64,000 bases of DNA from Ectothiorhodospira haloalkaliphila ATCC 51935 (GCF_000633935.1 NZ_KK214996.1:494928-558927), one strand, 5' to 3'; positions 46,789-56,609 are shown, numbered from the stretch's first letter. Translations and numbers: made by a program. Notes: generated from the letters alone by a model not told the origin.

Positions 46789-47420
46789 GACTCGGCTTCC
46801 TGCTTTTTATGGACCAGGGTGGCCATCACATCCGTCGCCGCAGCCACACGCTGGCCCGGCTGCACCTCGGCACGCGACGTGGGCGGCAGGTAAACCTGAA
46901 CCCACCGGCCAAACCCCAGAAAGCCGCAACGACGGCTCTGGCCCAGACGATCGCCGCTACCGGCCACGCAATTGAATACATGCGGCCAGGAGCGACTTTG
47001 CATGGCCACAACCACATCATCCCCCTCGTCGGTCTTCAACCAGACGGCCAGATGCCCGCTGGCATCCACGGCATTATCGGTCTTGCGACGGAAGAATTGC
47101 TGCACCCGGCATTCCAGCGGGCTGTACATATTGAACTCCCCACGCCAGTTCTGGCGCAGGGTGATGCGCAACGCCGGACGCTCCAGGAACGGGTCGTGGC
47201 ACTCGTCCACGGCCGTCACCCGCGCATCCAACGGACTGAAAACGGCCAGCGGGCGGGAGGGTGTATCCCGCCCCCGGTTACGAAACACAAAAAAGCCGCC
47301 CAGCAGCAACAGCCACGTGGGGGCGGCCCACACGCCCAAAAACAAATGCGCCACGGCCACCAACACGGCCAGCAGCGCAAGATAGGCACGTCCTTCCGGA
47401 GCAATGGGTAACATGATCAT
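46785..47420 (-). CDS. Phosphatidylserine decarboxylase-like protein lacking the processing serine
   Basis: The start at ATG 47420 gives 211 residues. Two N-terminal hydrophobic segments (about residues 10-45) and the core NMYSPLECRVQQFF match short, class II-type phosphatidylserine decarboxylases, which self-cleave at a Gly-Ser to form the pyruvoyl group. The region equivalent to the usual GFIRFGSRVDVYLP reads GFLGFGRWVQVYLPP, so the essential Ser is Arg (codons GGC CGG). The product should not be able to self-process or decarboxylate by the known mechanism. It overlaps pssA (GTGA) and follows ilvC, a place where related bacteria carry psd-like genes. A functional Psd may exist elsewhere. 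A sequencing error could not easily restore Ser, since several neighbouring residues also differ. Confidence 0.8.
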   Translation of the reverse strand: MIMLPIAPEGRAYLALLAVLVAVAHLFLGVWAAPTWLLLLGGFFVFRNRGRDTPSRPLAVFSPLDARVTAVDECHDPFLERPALRITLRQNWRGEFNMYSPLECRVQQFFRRKTDNAVDASGHLAVWLKTDEGDDVVVAMQSRSWPHVFNCVAGSGDRLGQSRRCGFLGFGRWVQVYLPPTSRAEVQPGQRVAAATDVMATLVHKKQEAES

Positions 47421-47462
47421 CCCGGCCCCGGGCACGCGGCGCGCACCCGGGGCGTTGAGGCT

Positions 47463-49021
<1,559 letters not shown>

Positions 49022-49023
49022 GA

Positions 49024-50718
49024 TTACAGGAGGATCATTTCGTTCTGGCCCGCACCGGCCGGGATCATGGGATAGACGTTCTCACTCTGGTCAGTGATGA
49101 AGTCCATGAAGACCAGACGATCCTTCATGTCCAGGGCCTCCTTGAGCGCCCCTTCCACGTCGCCCGGCGACTCAATGCGCATGCCCACGTGCCCGTAGGC
49201 CTCGGCAAGCTGCACGAAGTCCGGCAGGGCATCCATGTAGGACATGGCATAACGCCCCTGATAGAAGAACTCCTGCCACTGGCGCACCATGCCCATGTAG
49301 CGGTTGTTCAGGGCCACCACCTTGATGGGCAGATGATACTGCAGGGCCGTGGACAACTCCTGGATGCACATCTGGATGCTGGCCTCGCCGGTCACGCAGA
49401 CTACGGTCTCGTCCCGGTGGGCCAACTGGGTGCCGATGGCCGCCGGCAGACCGAAGCCCATGGTGCCCAGGCCGCCGGAGTTGATCCAGCGATTGGGCTT
49501 GTCGAAACCGTAGAACTGGGCCGTCCACATCTGATGCTGCCCCACGTCGGAAGTGACGAAGGCATCCCCCTGGGTGAGGCGATGCAGGGTCTCCAGCACG
49601 TACTGGGGCTTGATCAGCTCGCTGTCGCGATCGTACTTGAGGCAGTCCATGGAGCGCCATTCGTCGATCTGCTTCCACCAGTTCTCCAGCGGTTCGGGAT
49701 CGGGGCGGCGCTCCCCGGCCTTGATCTCCTTGATCATGGCCTTGAGCACGCTGTCCACCTGACCGACGATGGGCACATCCACCTTCACGTTCTTGGAGAT
49801 AGAGGCCGGATCCACGTCCACGTGGACGATGCGGGCATTGGGACAGAACTTCTCGATATTGCCCGTCACCCGGTCATCAAAGCGGGCGCCGATGGCAATC
49901 AGCACATCCGCGTGATGCATGGCCATATTGGCCTCATAGGTGCCGTGCATCCCCAGCATGCCGATGAACTGCTTGTCCGACGAGGGGTAGGCGCCCAGGC
50001 CCATCAGGGTATTGGTGATGGGGTAATTCAGCAGCCGGGTGAGCTCGGTCAGCGACCTGGAGGCATTGCTCAGGATCACCCCCCCGCCACTGTAGATCAC
50101 CGGCTGACGGGCGGAGAGTATCAGGTCCACCGCGCGACGAATCTGCCCCGGATGCCCCTTCACCGTGGGGTTGTAGGAGCGCATCTTGATGGAGCGCGGA
50201 TACTGGAACTCGCACTTGTCAGCAGTGATGTCCTTGGGGATGTCCACGACCACGGGCCCCGGGCGCCCGGTGGTGGCCACGTAGAAGGCTTTCTTGATGG
50301 TGGTGGCCAGGTCCTTCACGTCCTTCACCAGGAAGTTGTGCTTCACGCAGGGCCGGGTGATGCCCACGGTGTCCACTTCCTGGAAGGCATCGTTGCCGAT
50401 CAGGCTGGTGGGCACCTGGCCACTGAAGACCACCAGGGGCACGGAATCCATGTAGGCATCGGCGATGCCGGTGACCGCGTTGGTGGCTCCCGGGCCGGAG
50501 GTCACCAGCACCACACCGGGGCGATTGGTGGACTTGGCGTAGCCCTCTGCAGCGTGCACGGCGGCCTGCTCATGGCGCACCAAGATGTGCTCCACCTTGT
50601 CCTGGCGGTAGAGGGCGTCGTAGATGTGCAGTACCGAGCCCCCAGGATAGCCGAACAAGGTATCGACATTCTCTTCCTGCAGGCATCGGACAAATATCTC
50701 GGCACCGGTCAATTCCAC
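49024..50718 (-). CDS. ilvI: Acetolactate synthase large (catalytic) subunit
   Basis: This ThDP- and FAD-dependent enzyme makes acetolactate and acetohydroxybutyrate. The 564-residue product starts with GTG (MELTGAEIFVRCLQEENVDT) and has the catalytic Glu region VRHEQAAVHAAEGYAKSTNR. Other markers are the FAD segment with IGARFDDRVTG, and the ThDP motif that starts VCVTGEASIQM and continues to NNRYMGMVRQWQ. In the ThDP motif, GEAS replaces the usual GDGS, a conservative Asp-to-Glu change worth noting. It heads the ilvI-ilvH-ilvC unit. Confidence 0.96.
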   Translation of the reverse strand: MELTGAEIFVRCLQEENVDTLFGYPGGSVLHIYDALYRQDKVEHILVRHEQAAVHAAEGYAKSTNRPGVVLVTSGPGATNAVTGIADAYMDSVPLVVFSGQVPTSLIGNDAFQEVDTVGITRPCVKHNFLVKDVKDLATTIKKAFYVATTGRPGPVVVDIPKDITADKCEFQYPRSIKMRSYNPTVKGHPGQIRRAVDLILSARQPVIYSGGGVILSNASRSLTELTRLLNYPITNTLMGLGAYPSSDKQFIGMLGMHGTYEANMAMHHADVLIAIGARFDDRVTGNIEKFCPNARIVHVDVDPASISKNVKVDVPIVGQVDSVLKAMIKEIKAGERRPDPEPLENWWKQIDEWRSMDCLKYDRDSELIKPQYVLETLHRLTQGDAFVTSDVGQHQMWTAQFYGFDKPNRWINSGGLGTMGFGLPAAIGTQLAHRDETVVCVTGEASIQMCIQELSTALQYHLPIKVVALNNRYMGMVRQWQEFFYQGRYAMSYMDALPDFVQLAEAYGHVGMRIESPGDVEGALKEALDMKDRLVFMDFITDQSENVYPMIPAGAGQNEMILL

Positions 50719-50815
50719 GGTCTGGGTCTCCTGCTGCGCGCTCTGCGGGCCTAGTCTCGGGGTCGCTCCCGGGCGCGTGATGAGCGCGCCGCACGGAAGC
50801 GAGGGGAAAAGGGTC

Positions 50816-50830
50816 GATCATAATATGATC
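50816..50830. promoter_or_regulatory. 15-bp palindrome in the ilvI/ychJ divergent region
   Basis: GATCATA-A-TATGATC is a perfect inverted repeat about 100 bases upstream of ilvI, and includes a TATTAT that could serve as an ilvI -10 box on the minus strand. A regulator site or fortuitous AT palindrome are both possible. Confidence 0.35.
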
Positions 50831-50892
50831 TGGTGGGAATTTCACTACCGCCGGCCATACACTGGATCACCCCCCTTCCGAAGAGAACCCAC

Positions 50893-51218
50893 ATGCCAAA
50901 ACGCAAGCACCCGCCACGGGCTGACAACGCACCCTGCCCGTGCGGCTCCGGCCTCCACCGCGAACGCTGCTGCGGCCCCTTTCTGGATGGCACCTCCCTC
51001 CCCCCAACGGCCGAAGCCCTGATGCGCTCCCGGTACACCGCCTTCGTGGAGGGGCGGACCGACTACCTTCTGGACACCTGGCTGCCCAGGACCCGCCCTC
51101 CCCTGCTGGACCTGGAGCCAAACCAGCAGTGGCTGGGGCTGAGCATCCGTGCCACGTCAGCTGGCGGCGTGGGGGATGAGCGCGGCGAGGTGGAGTTCGT
51201 GGCCCGCTCCCGCATCAA
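50893..51218 (+). pseudogene. ychJ: YchJ-like SEC-C motif protein, 3' end lost to IS insertion
   Basis: From ATG 50893 the reading frame gives the YchJ/UPF0225 N-terminus with the SEC-C metal motif CPCGSGLHRERCCGPFL (about residues 15-31). It continues with EALMRSRYTAFVEGRTDYLL, then VEFVARSRIN. Family members continue about 25-30 residues further with a conserved RLHE...GRWYYVDG type ending. Here the frame enters IS3-family sequence at about 51218 and runs on to a stop near 51420. The function is unknown; the SEC-C motif binds zinc. It diverges from ilvI. Confidence 0.85.
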
Positions 51219-51610
51219 CCGCCTGCGGGTCCACCAGGGTTTGTCGCTGGGCCCGGCTCAACGACCGAGCCTGCGCGATAAAAAATCCCGTTCCACCGTC
51301 AGCTTGCCGATCTCACGGTACAGGGTGTCGATCTCCTCCTGGGTCTTCTGGGCCGCCTTGCCCCCGCCCTTGCCCTCGAAGATCCCCGTCGCCTTGTCCA
51401 GCAACTCACGCCGCCACTGACTCACCATGGTCGGATGGATCTCGAAGCGGGCTGCCAGCTCCGAGGTGGTCTGCTCCCCTTTGAGGGCCTCAAGGGCCAC
51501 CTTGGCCTTGAAGTCAGCGCTGTATTGCTTGCGTTTCCTGCTCATGATCAGATTCTCCTGTCGGAATGATCAGAGCTTAACCCCTGGTCCGAATTTTGGG
51601 GTCCACCTCA
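51219..51610 (-). mobile_element. IS3-family insertion sequence remnant
   Basis: An intact orfA and one terminal sequence remain. The outer end near 51610 reads TGAGGTGGACCCCAAAATTC on the minus strand, a typical IS3-group terminus beginning TG. After orfA, another frame encodes LSRAQRQTLVDPQAVDA, matching the start of orfB, but breaks into ychJ at about 51219. The rest of orfB and the other end are missing, so the element cannot move by itself. Confidence 0.85.
51258..51545 (-). CDS. IS3-family transposase OrfA
   Basis: The 95-residue product starts MSRKRKQYSADFKAKVALEA after AGGAG. It has a helix-turn-helix (TTSELAARFEIHPTMVSQWR) and a leucine-zipper-like C-terminal region ending LTVERDFLSRRLGR, the classic OrfA layout. 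In intact IS3 elements, programmed frameshifting fuses OrfA to OrfB; OrfB is truncated here, so the protein is probably non-functional for transposition. Confidence 0.93.
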   Translation of the reverse strand: MSRKRKQYSADFKAKVALEALKGEQTTSELAARFEIHPTMVSQWRRELLDKATGIFEGKGGGKAAQKTQEEIDTLYREIGKLTVERDFLSRRLGR

Positions 51611-51687
51611 TATGTCTTGTGGACCCATTCCTCCGGGCAGAGATTTCTATTCATAGTCAGTGCGTTACAGATGAAGCGTCCGAATAA

Positions 51688-51747
51688 CTGCGCATAATCG
51701 AGAACTGGGCATAATTTCGATTATGCGCAGCTCGATTATGCGCAGCT
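51688..51747. repeat. Array of a 13-bp unit in direct and inverted orientation
   Basis: The unit CTGCGCATAATCG occurs at 51688-51700. A variant, CTGGGCATAATTTCG, follows at about 51705. The reverse complement then occurs twice in exact 15-bp tandem (CGATTATGCGCAGCT at 51718-51732 and 51733-51747). CTGCGCATAATCGAG at 51688-51702 is perfectly inverted relative to the later copies. Clustered, oppositely oriented short repeats are typical of recombinase or regulator binding regions; no recombinase gene is visible nearby. Confidence 0.8.
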
Positions 51748-51750
51748 ACA

Positions 51751-52011
51751 AATAATCGAAAGGCTTGGCTGTTCGCCAATACCTCTCAGGGTGCCCGGGC
51801 CAGTGCCACCTGTTACTCACTGATCGAAACAGCCAAAGCCAATGGCCTGGAGCCCTCGGCCTACATCCACCATGTGCTGGAGCACATTGCCGAGGCCGAT
51901 ACAGTGGAGAAACTGGAAGCACTGCTACCTCCCCTGGAACGCGCAGTTGCCGGGGGCTTCGAAGGCGGCCTAATTCCAATCCCGCAAGGGGGTCGGTTTA
52001 TGGGCGCTTAC
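51751..52011 (+). mobile_element. IS66-family remnant: 3' end of tnpC transposase, frameshifted
   Basis: The plus strand encodes NNRKAWLFANTSQGARASAT, then CYSLIETAKANGLEPSAYIH and VEKLEALLPP, characteristic of the IS66 TnpC C-terminus. One extra C in the CCTCCCCTGG stretch near 51930 shifts the frame; removing it restores LLPPWNAQLPGASKAA and a stop at 51971-51973. The sequence up to 52011 ends GGGCGCTTAC, compatible with the IS66 terminal repeat, which begins GTAAGCG on the other strand. The rest of the element is missing. Confidence 0.85.
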
Positions 52012-52098
52012 CCTCTCTCCGATGTCAGCCGCCAAGCAAGCTCACATGAATGTTAAATGAAGCATCCCTACACTATCAGCGATCACGCACACGACAAG

Positions 52099-53058
52099 TC
52101 ATCGTCGAGGCAGCTCTCTGCCCTTCACGAGAACCTCCTGACCTGTTTCAAGCCGGTAGGAGTCTGGAAAGAAATGCACAAGCCAGAGTTTGACCACGCG
52201 CCAGACCTGCGCGTACTCTTCTTCCGATCCCGTGCCGCCAAGGCTGGCAGCCAGAAACTCGTGAGCTTTCGTGTCCGTCAAACCGGCCGCCGCCAGCTTG
52301 TCTACCTCTGCAAGCAGCGGCATCTGTTTCAAGATGCCCGCCACATAGGCTGTGAAGAGATCCTGCGTCAGCCCCTGAGGCGGTGACAGCGCCGCCAGAT
52401 CCGCCTGAGCCGCCTCGAACGCGCTGGTCACCATCGTATCGGCGCCGCGCCCGCGATAGACCTGCCAGAGGCGGTCCGGTGTCGGGCATCGCGGTACCCA
52501 CAAGGTCTGCTCAACCTCCGTCGCAACATCGTCTTCAACCTCCGGAAGCCGACGCGGGGTTTTGTCTTTTTTCAGGTCATCGGCCTGCCGGCGAATGCGG
52601 TCGCGCAACTCTTCAGTGGCTTGCACGGCGGAGCCCAGCAGCGCGTGTTCCCATTCGGCCAGCCCTTCGAGCTCGGCCGGAAGGGCGACAAGCAACTCGA
52701 CATTGGACGGTGTGTGCCAGCCGAGGCCTCGCGCTGTAAGGTTGGCAGAACCGACGAGACAGTCCCTGCCGTTCGAATAGTATTTCGCATGCAGGTGCGG
52801 ATGGACCAGAAGGCGTCCGCCGCGCGCGCCGGCGATGTCCTCGAGGATTTCGAGATCACAGACGCCGGAGGCGATGTCCTCGGGAAGCCAGCGCGTGACA
52901 CAGATGCATTCCGACACCGTCTCGGGGACGGCATGGAGCAACCGGCGCAAGGTCGGGGATTTGATGTACGGCGCTGCTATGACCACCCGGTCGTTAGCGG
53001 CCCTGACAAGTTCGAGAATACCGTCGCCGGGAAGGACAACCGCCATGTCATTCGTCAT
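52099..53058 (-). CDS. Phospholipase D-family nuclease-like protein (putative SspH/effector)
   Basis: The 319-residue protein has one HKD-type motif: H90-A-K92 in HLHAKYY, followed by LVGSANLTARGL (Gly-Ser-x-Asn). The spacing to the acidic residue is not canonical, as in other defence-linked PLD proteins. A single motif implies a dimer if catalytic. The N-terminal half is the PLD fold; the C-terminal half (about 160-319) is unassigned, with an acidic, charged stretch near 150-170. It overlaps the GHKL ATPase gene by 11 bases; an alternative ATG at 53046 exists. PLD proteins act as nucleases in other systems (for example DISARM DrmC is PLD-like). Here it is the last gene of the island and probably cuts DNA, but this is inference. 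Confidence 0.83.
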   Translation of the reverse strand: MTNDMAVVLPGDGILELVRAANDRVVIAAPYIKSPTLRRLLHAVPETVSECICVTRWLPEDIASGVCDLEILEDIAGARGGRLLVHPHLHAKYYSNGRDCLVGSANLTARGLGWHTPSNVELLVALPAELEGLAEWEHALLGSAVQATEELRDRIRRQADDLKKDKTPRRLPEVEDDVATEVEQTLWVPRCPTPDRLWQVYRGRGADTMVTSAFEAAQADLAALSPPQGLTQDLFTAYVAGILKQMPLLAEVDKLAAAGLTDTKAHEFLAASLGGTGSEEEYAQVWRVVKLWLVHFFPDSYRLETGQEVLVKGRELPRR

Positions 53059-54883
53059 CCTCTTCGGTGAGGAAGAAGCGCGCCATCTTTCCCCATTCCT
53101 GCCGCATCTCGAACAGCCGGTTCTTCTGCCGAACTTCCTCCATCTCGTAGCGCGCCCAAGCGGCGAACAGCAGCTCCAGCGTGTCGGCAGCCGTGTGAAT
53201 CCGCTCCATCAACTCGGCATCGGTCTCGTCGCCGATCTGGGGTCGCAGCGATTCAATCAGTTGGTCGTAAAAGGGATGGTTGCTATTGAAGACGACTTCA
53301 GTCAGCCCGCCTTGTTTGTGTTCGACATTGAAGAACGCATAACCTTCCATCGACTTTTCAAGGAACAGGACCTTCCGCTTGCGCGTGAAAGTCGCTTCGG
53401 CGATTTCCCGGGCAACGTCCTGACGGTAGTGTTTGTCCTCCATCAGGTCTTTCTCGAGATCGTCGCGATCCTTCTCCGTGAACTCTTCGCGGTCAGACTC
53501 CGTCTCGTGTCCCTGTTCAGCGCGCTCGCGGAATTTTGTCGTGGCTAGGTCGGAAACGTCAGGCTCGTCATGCCTGTCTTCTTTCGTCCGACGTCCGACA
53601 TTCTGTTTCTTGAGGCGTTTGCGCACCTCCTGAATCTGGTCGCGTATGTGATCGACGATGGGCAGCAGAATCGCGCGCGGATCGCCTTCGCCCTGTATGC
53701 GTTCCTGAAACTCCGACCGCGATTCGCCGGGATTGGCTTCGGCCTTCCAGTCGAACTGGGCCATATGCGAGAAGATCGTCGCGCTTTGCTTGGTGTTGGT
53801 AACGCCGAACACCTCGTCGAGCGTCGAGGGAAACTCGACCTCGACGCCCCACCAGCGTTCGGTCGGGTCGTAGCTATTGGTCCATGCGGGATCAAGGTCC
53901 AGTTCGCGGCCCTCGCGGACGATTGACAGGCCGATGTTCTTAGCGGCGTGTTTGCCGTAGGGCTTCGAGCCGCGGTCGCTCCTGTCTTCCGGCACGGTTT
54001 CTTCCCGCGCCCAGCTCATGCGGACCACGACATCGTGCTTTGCGCCGTCATAGTCGATGGAGAATACCTCGTCCGCGCCACCCCAGGGCTGAAACATCGG
54101 CTCCGTGTTGAACGGGGCGGGGGTCGATGAATCGCGCATCAGGTAGAGCGGGTCGTTGACGCGCACCGGTTCGTCGAAGGTAGGTTCACCCTCGTCTTCG
54201 GGCAATGCCAGGAGCCGGATCGAAAGGCGTCCGTCGTCGATGAATTTCCGGTACATACGCCCGACAAGTGATTCTGTGTGGCGCAGCGTCGCCTGCGCGC
54301 CGCGCCAGCTCAGGCGATGATCGTCGAAATTCGTCCAGAGCACGAGCGTGCCGGTCGTCTCGACGTCGTCGGAACGGGCGCGCCATTCATCGGGAAGCGG
54401 TTTGTGCGCAGGGGCCGGAACCGCATACAGCCGCCGCCCTTCGATTTCATCGACATCGAGATAGGAATACATGGCATTGTCCGGACCGTTCTGCCATGTC
54501 CAGACTTCCACCCGGCGACACTGCGAAATCGACGAGTTCGGCAGGCCCATACCGAAACGGCCGATACCCTTCCGGTCCGTCAGATGCGTGCCGTTTCCGA
54601 ACTGAAGGGCGAGACGCAGCGTCTCGGGGGTCATGCCGTCGCCGTTGTCCAGGATGCCGATTGCCTGAATCCTCCGGCTGGCGCGTTCGTTGACCTGCCG
54701 ATACCCTTCAAGGCAGATCACCTCGACATTGCCGGCGTTCGCCTGAACGGAATTGTCGATCAACTCCGCAAGCGCGTACGCGGTGTTCTTGTAGCCGCTG
54801 TCGCGCATGGCCTTCACGGCCAGTTCAGGCGGAATGATTTCTCCATCGAGCCTTTGCGACTCAGCAGCTTCTGTCAGGCTCAT
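53048..54883 (-). CDS. GHKL (Hsp90/MutL-type) ATPase of defence module
   Basis: The start at ATG 54883 is chosen because GGGAGG lies about 10 bases upstream; it gives 611 residues. The Bergerat-fold motifs are clear: N-box AELIDNSVQ (Glu40, Asn44), G1 box DNGDGM (79-84) and G2 box GIGRFGMG (106-113). The C-terminal half is highly charged with a probable coiled coil (about 430-520) and an acidic end (TEEDDE). I cannot match the C-terminal region to a named domain. It overlaps the helicase gene by 23 bases and the PLD gene by 11 bases. GHKL ATPases are recurrent in defence islands, probably as ATP-driven sensors or clamps. Confidence 0.9.
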   Translation of the reverse strand: MSLTEAAESQRLDGEIIPPELAVKAMRDSGYKNTAYALAELIDNSVQANAGNVEVICLEGYRQVNERASRRIQAIGILDNGDGMTPETLRLALQFGNGTHLTDRKGIGRFGMGLPNSSISQCRRVEVWTWQNGPDNAMYSYLDVDEIEGRRLYAVPAPAHKPLPDEWRARSDDVETTGTLVLWTNFDDHRLSWRGAQATLRHTESLVGRMYRKFIDDGRLSIRLLALPEDEGEPTFDEPVRVNDPLYLMRDSSTPAPFNTEPMFQPWGGADEVFSIDYDGAKHDVVVRMSWAREETVPEDRSDRGSKPYGKHAAKNIGLSIVREGRELDLDPAWTNSYDPTERWWGVEVEFPSTLDEVFGVTNTKQSATIFSHMAQFDWKAEANPGESRSEFQERIQGEGDPRAILLPIVDHIRDQIQEVRKRLKKQNVGRRTKEDRHDEPDVSDLATTKFRERAEQGHETESDREEFTEKDRDDLEKDLMEDKHYRQDVAREIAEATFTRKRKVLFLEKSMEGYAFFNVEHKQGGLTEVVFNSNHPFYDQLIESLRPQIGDETDAELMERIHTAADTLELLFAAWARYEMEEVRQKNRLFEMRQEWGKMARFFLTEEDDE

Positions 54884-56519
54884 CCCAAACGTCCTCCCAG
54901 TTCTTGAATGCGTCGGCCACGCTGCCAAAGCCAGGCAAGTGCGGATCGACAACCGTTACAATCTCGGCCTCGTCATTTCCACCGGCCCGCGTGCCGCGCG
55001 TCGCCCTGCCGACCATCTGGCTGTAAAGCACAAGCGACCGTGTCGGGCGCGCGATGACGGCTGCACTCGTCGCGGGCGCGTCGAATCCGGTGGTCAACAC
55101 ACCGTAGTTTACAACCACCATAGCGCGATTATCTTTACTTTTGAAACGCCTGATTACTCTTTCGCGTTCCGCTGTATTGCTTTGACCGGTTACAACAAAT
55201 GCTTCATGTCCGCGTATGGACAAGATCGCCGTAAGCACGCGCGCGTTCTCCACCGATGGCGCGAATACGATGACGCGGCGATGCCGCGTCATCAGGTCTT
55301 CGACTGCGGACAGGATTTTCAGGTTGCGCTGCGTGTCCGTACCCAGACGCTCCAGAATCTGTTCCGGCACGTCGATCGCGGATGAGAGCGCATTGACATC
55401 GTTCTCGCTCAGCGTGAGCCCCGCATCGGAATTTAGTGTGCGGAAGGTTGGGCGCGCAAGATATTTCTGGTCGATCAGGAAAGTGACGGGGTCGTCGTAA
55501 CCTTCGACTTCGAGCGTGACCTTACGGCCGTCGAAATAATCCGAAAGCTTGCGGTCCTCGCCGATATCCGACCAGCTTCGTCCGGGCGTCGCCGTGAGGC
55601 CCAGCAAGGCGTTGTGCGGCCGCTTGCTGTAGAGGGCCGTAAGGATCGCCGCGTATGTCGGCGCAATCGCCTGGTGAGCCTCGTCGATAATCGTCAACGA
55701 GACGCGGTCGGCCAGACGCAACAGGGTTGCGGCATCGCGGTTGTCGAGCGCCGACATCTTGGCGAGGCCGGAAACGATCACACCGTCCTGTATGTCGAGA
55801 ACATCCGGTCTCCTGTGTCCCCAGAAGCGGACGAGTGCGGTTTCCCGATTACCGAGAAACTTCCATGCATTCTCGAACTCGCCCGCGGCTTGGTCCAGAA
55901 GTTCGGCATTCTGGGCGAGCCAGCAGACGACGGTCGGCTCGCTCCGGCGCAGATGTTCCGCCACGATGTGCATGGCCGTGCGGGTCTTGCCCGCGCCTGT
56001 CGGCATATGAAGAATGACCTTGCGCGGCGCGTCGCCAAGCGCATGCACCACACGCTCGGCAGCGGCACGCTGGTGATCGAACAGCGCGTATCCGGCGGAT
56101 GCCTTCGTGGCGTCCGGCGCCGAGTCTGCCGGCGCGCGAACGTCCCGGACCACGCCGAAGAACGAGTACAACACAGCCAGCGCCGCAGAATCGGCGGCGG
56201 CGACGCAGAGATCGTCGTATAGCGTGCGGCCGTCTTTCGCGCCGAGATGCCCGCCCAGCTCGCGCGCCTTGGATAAGGGCAGCATGCGGATGATGCGGCT
56301 GCGCATTTCCGGGTCGCGCAACGCTTCGGAGGGTTCGACAAGGTTGACGGCAAGCTCCCCGAGCCGGGTGCCGGAGTCCAGTTCGGGGTCGAGCCCCCGA
56401 AGCGTATCCACGATCGACGGACCGATCACCTCGCGCAACGCAGATGCCTTGGCGTTGCGCAACAGGGTTTGAAGGGCCATGCCCGGTACGGTGTCAGGCG
56501 TGTGGGTCGATCTGGTCAT
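54861..56519 (-). CDS. SF2 DEAH-box helicase of defence module
   Basis: The 552-residue protein contains a complete superfamily 2 core: Q-like ALFDHQ (about 145-150), Walker A HMPTGAGKTRT (171-181), DEAH box IIDEAHQ (277-283), motif III GLTATPGR, then motifs V and VI with GVLTTGFDAP and QMVGRATRG near residue 500. An N-terminal region of about 140 residues is not recognisable. The start is uncertain between ATG 56519 and ATG 56480, neither with a strong ribosome-binding site. It begins 90-129 bp after the DGQHR gene, the widest gap in the island, and is coupled to the GHKL gene downstream. The likely role is DNA translocation or unwinding for the effector module. Confidence 0.92.
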   Translation of the reverse strand: MTRSTHTPDTVPGMALQTLLRNAKASALREVIGPSIVDTLRGLDPELDSGTRLGELAVNLVEPSEALRDPEMRSRIIRMLPLSKARELGGHLGAKDGRTLYDDLCVAAADSAALAVLYSFFGVVRDVRAPADSAPDATKASAGYALFDHQRAAAERVVHALGDAPRKVILHMPTGAGKTRTAMHIVAEHLRRSEPTVVCWLAQNAELLDQAAGEFENAWKFLGNRETALVRFWGHRRPDVLDIQDGVIVSGLAKMSALDNRDAATLLRLADRVSLTIIDEAHQAIAPTYAAILTALYSKRPHNALLGLTATPGRSWSDIGEDRKLSDYFDGRKVTLEVEGYDDPVTFLIDQKYLARPTFRTLNSDAGLTLSENDVNALSSAIDVPEQILERLGTDTQRNLKILSAVEDLMTRHRRVIVFAPSVENARVLTAILSIRGHEAFVVTGQSNTAERERVIRRFKSKDNRAMVVVNYGVLTTGFDAPATSAAVIARPTRSLVLYSQMVGRATRGTRAGGNDEAEIVTVVDPHLPGFGSVADAFKNWEDVWDEPDRSC

Positions 56520-56609
56520 TGTTCATTCACGGCGGGTGCGATGCGCCTGACCTTTCCTGTTCATGTCATTCTTGTGCATTCTCGCCCATCCGCTCCGCGG
56601 TATACGGTT

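Noticed and set aside
52057-52386. Small plus-strand ORF opposite the PLD gene, considered as a toxin or antitoxin
   Set aside because: It is antisense to a gene with clear motifs, has no ribosome-binding site, and shows no toxin or antitoxin features.
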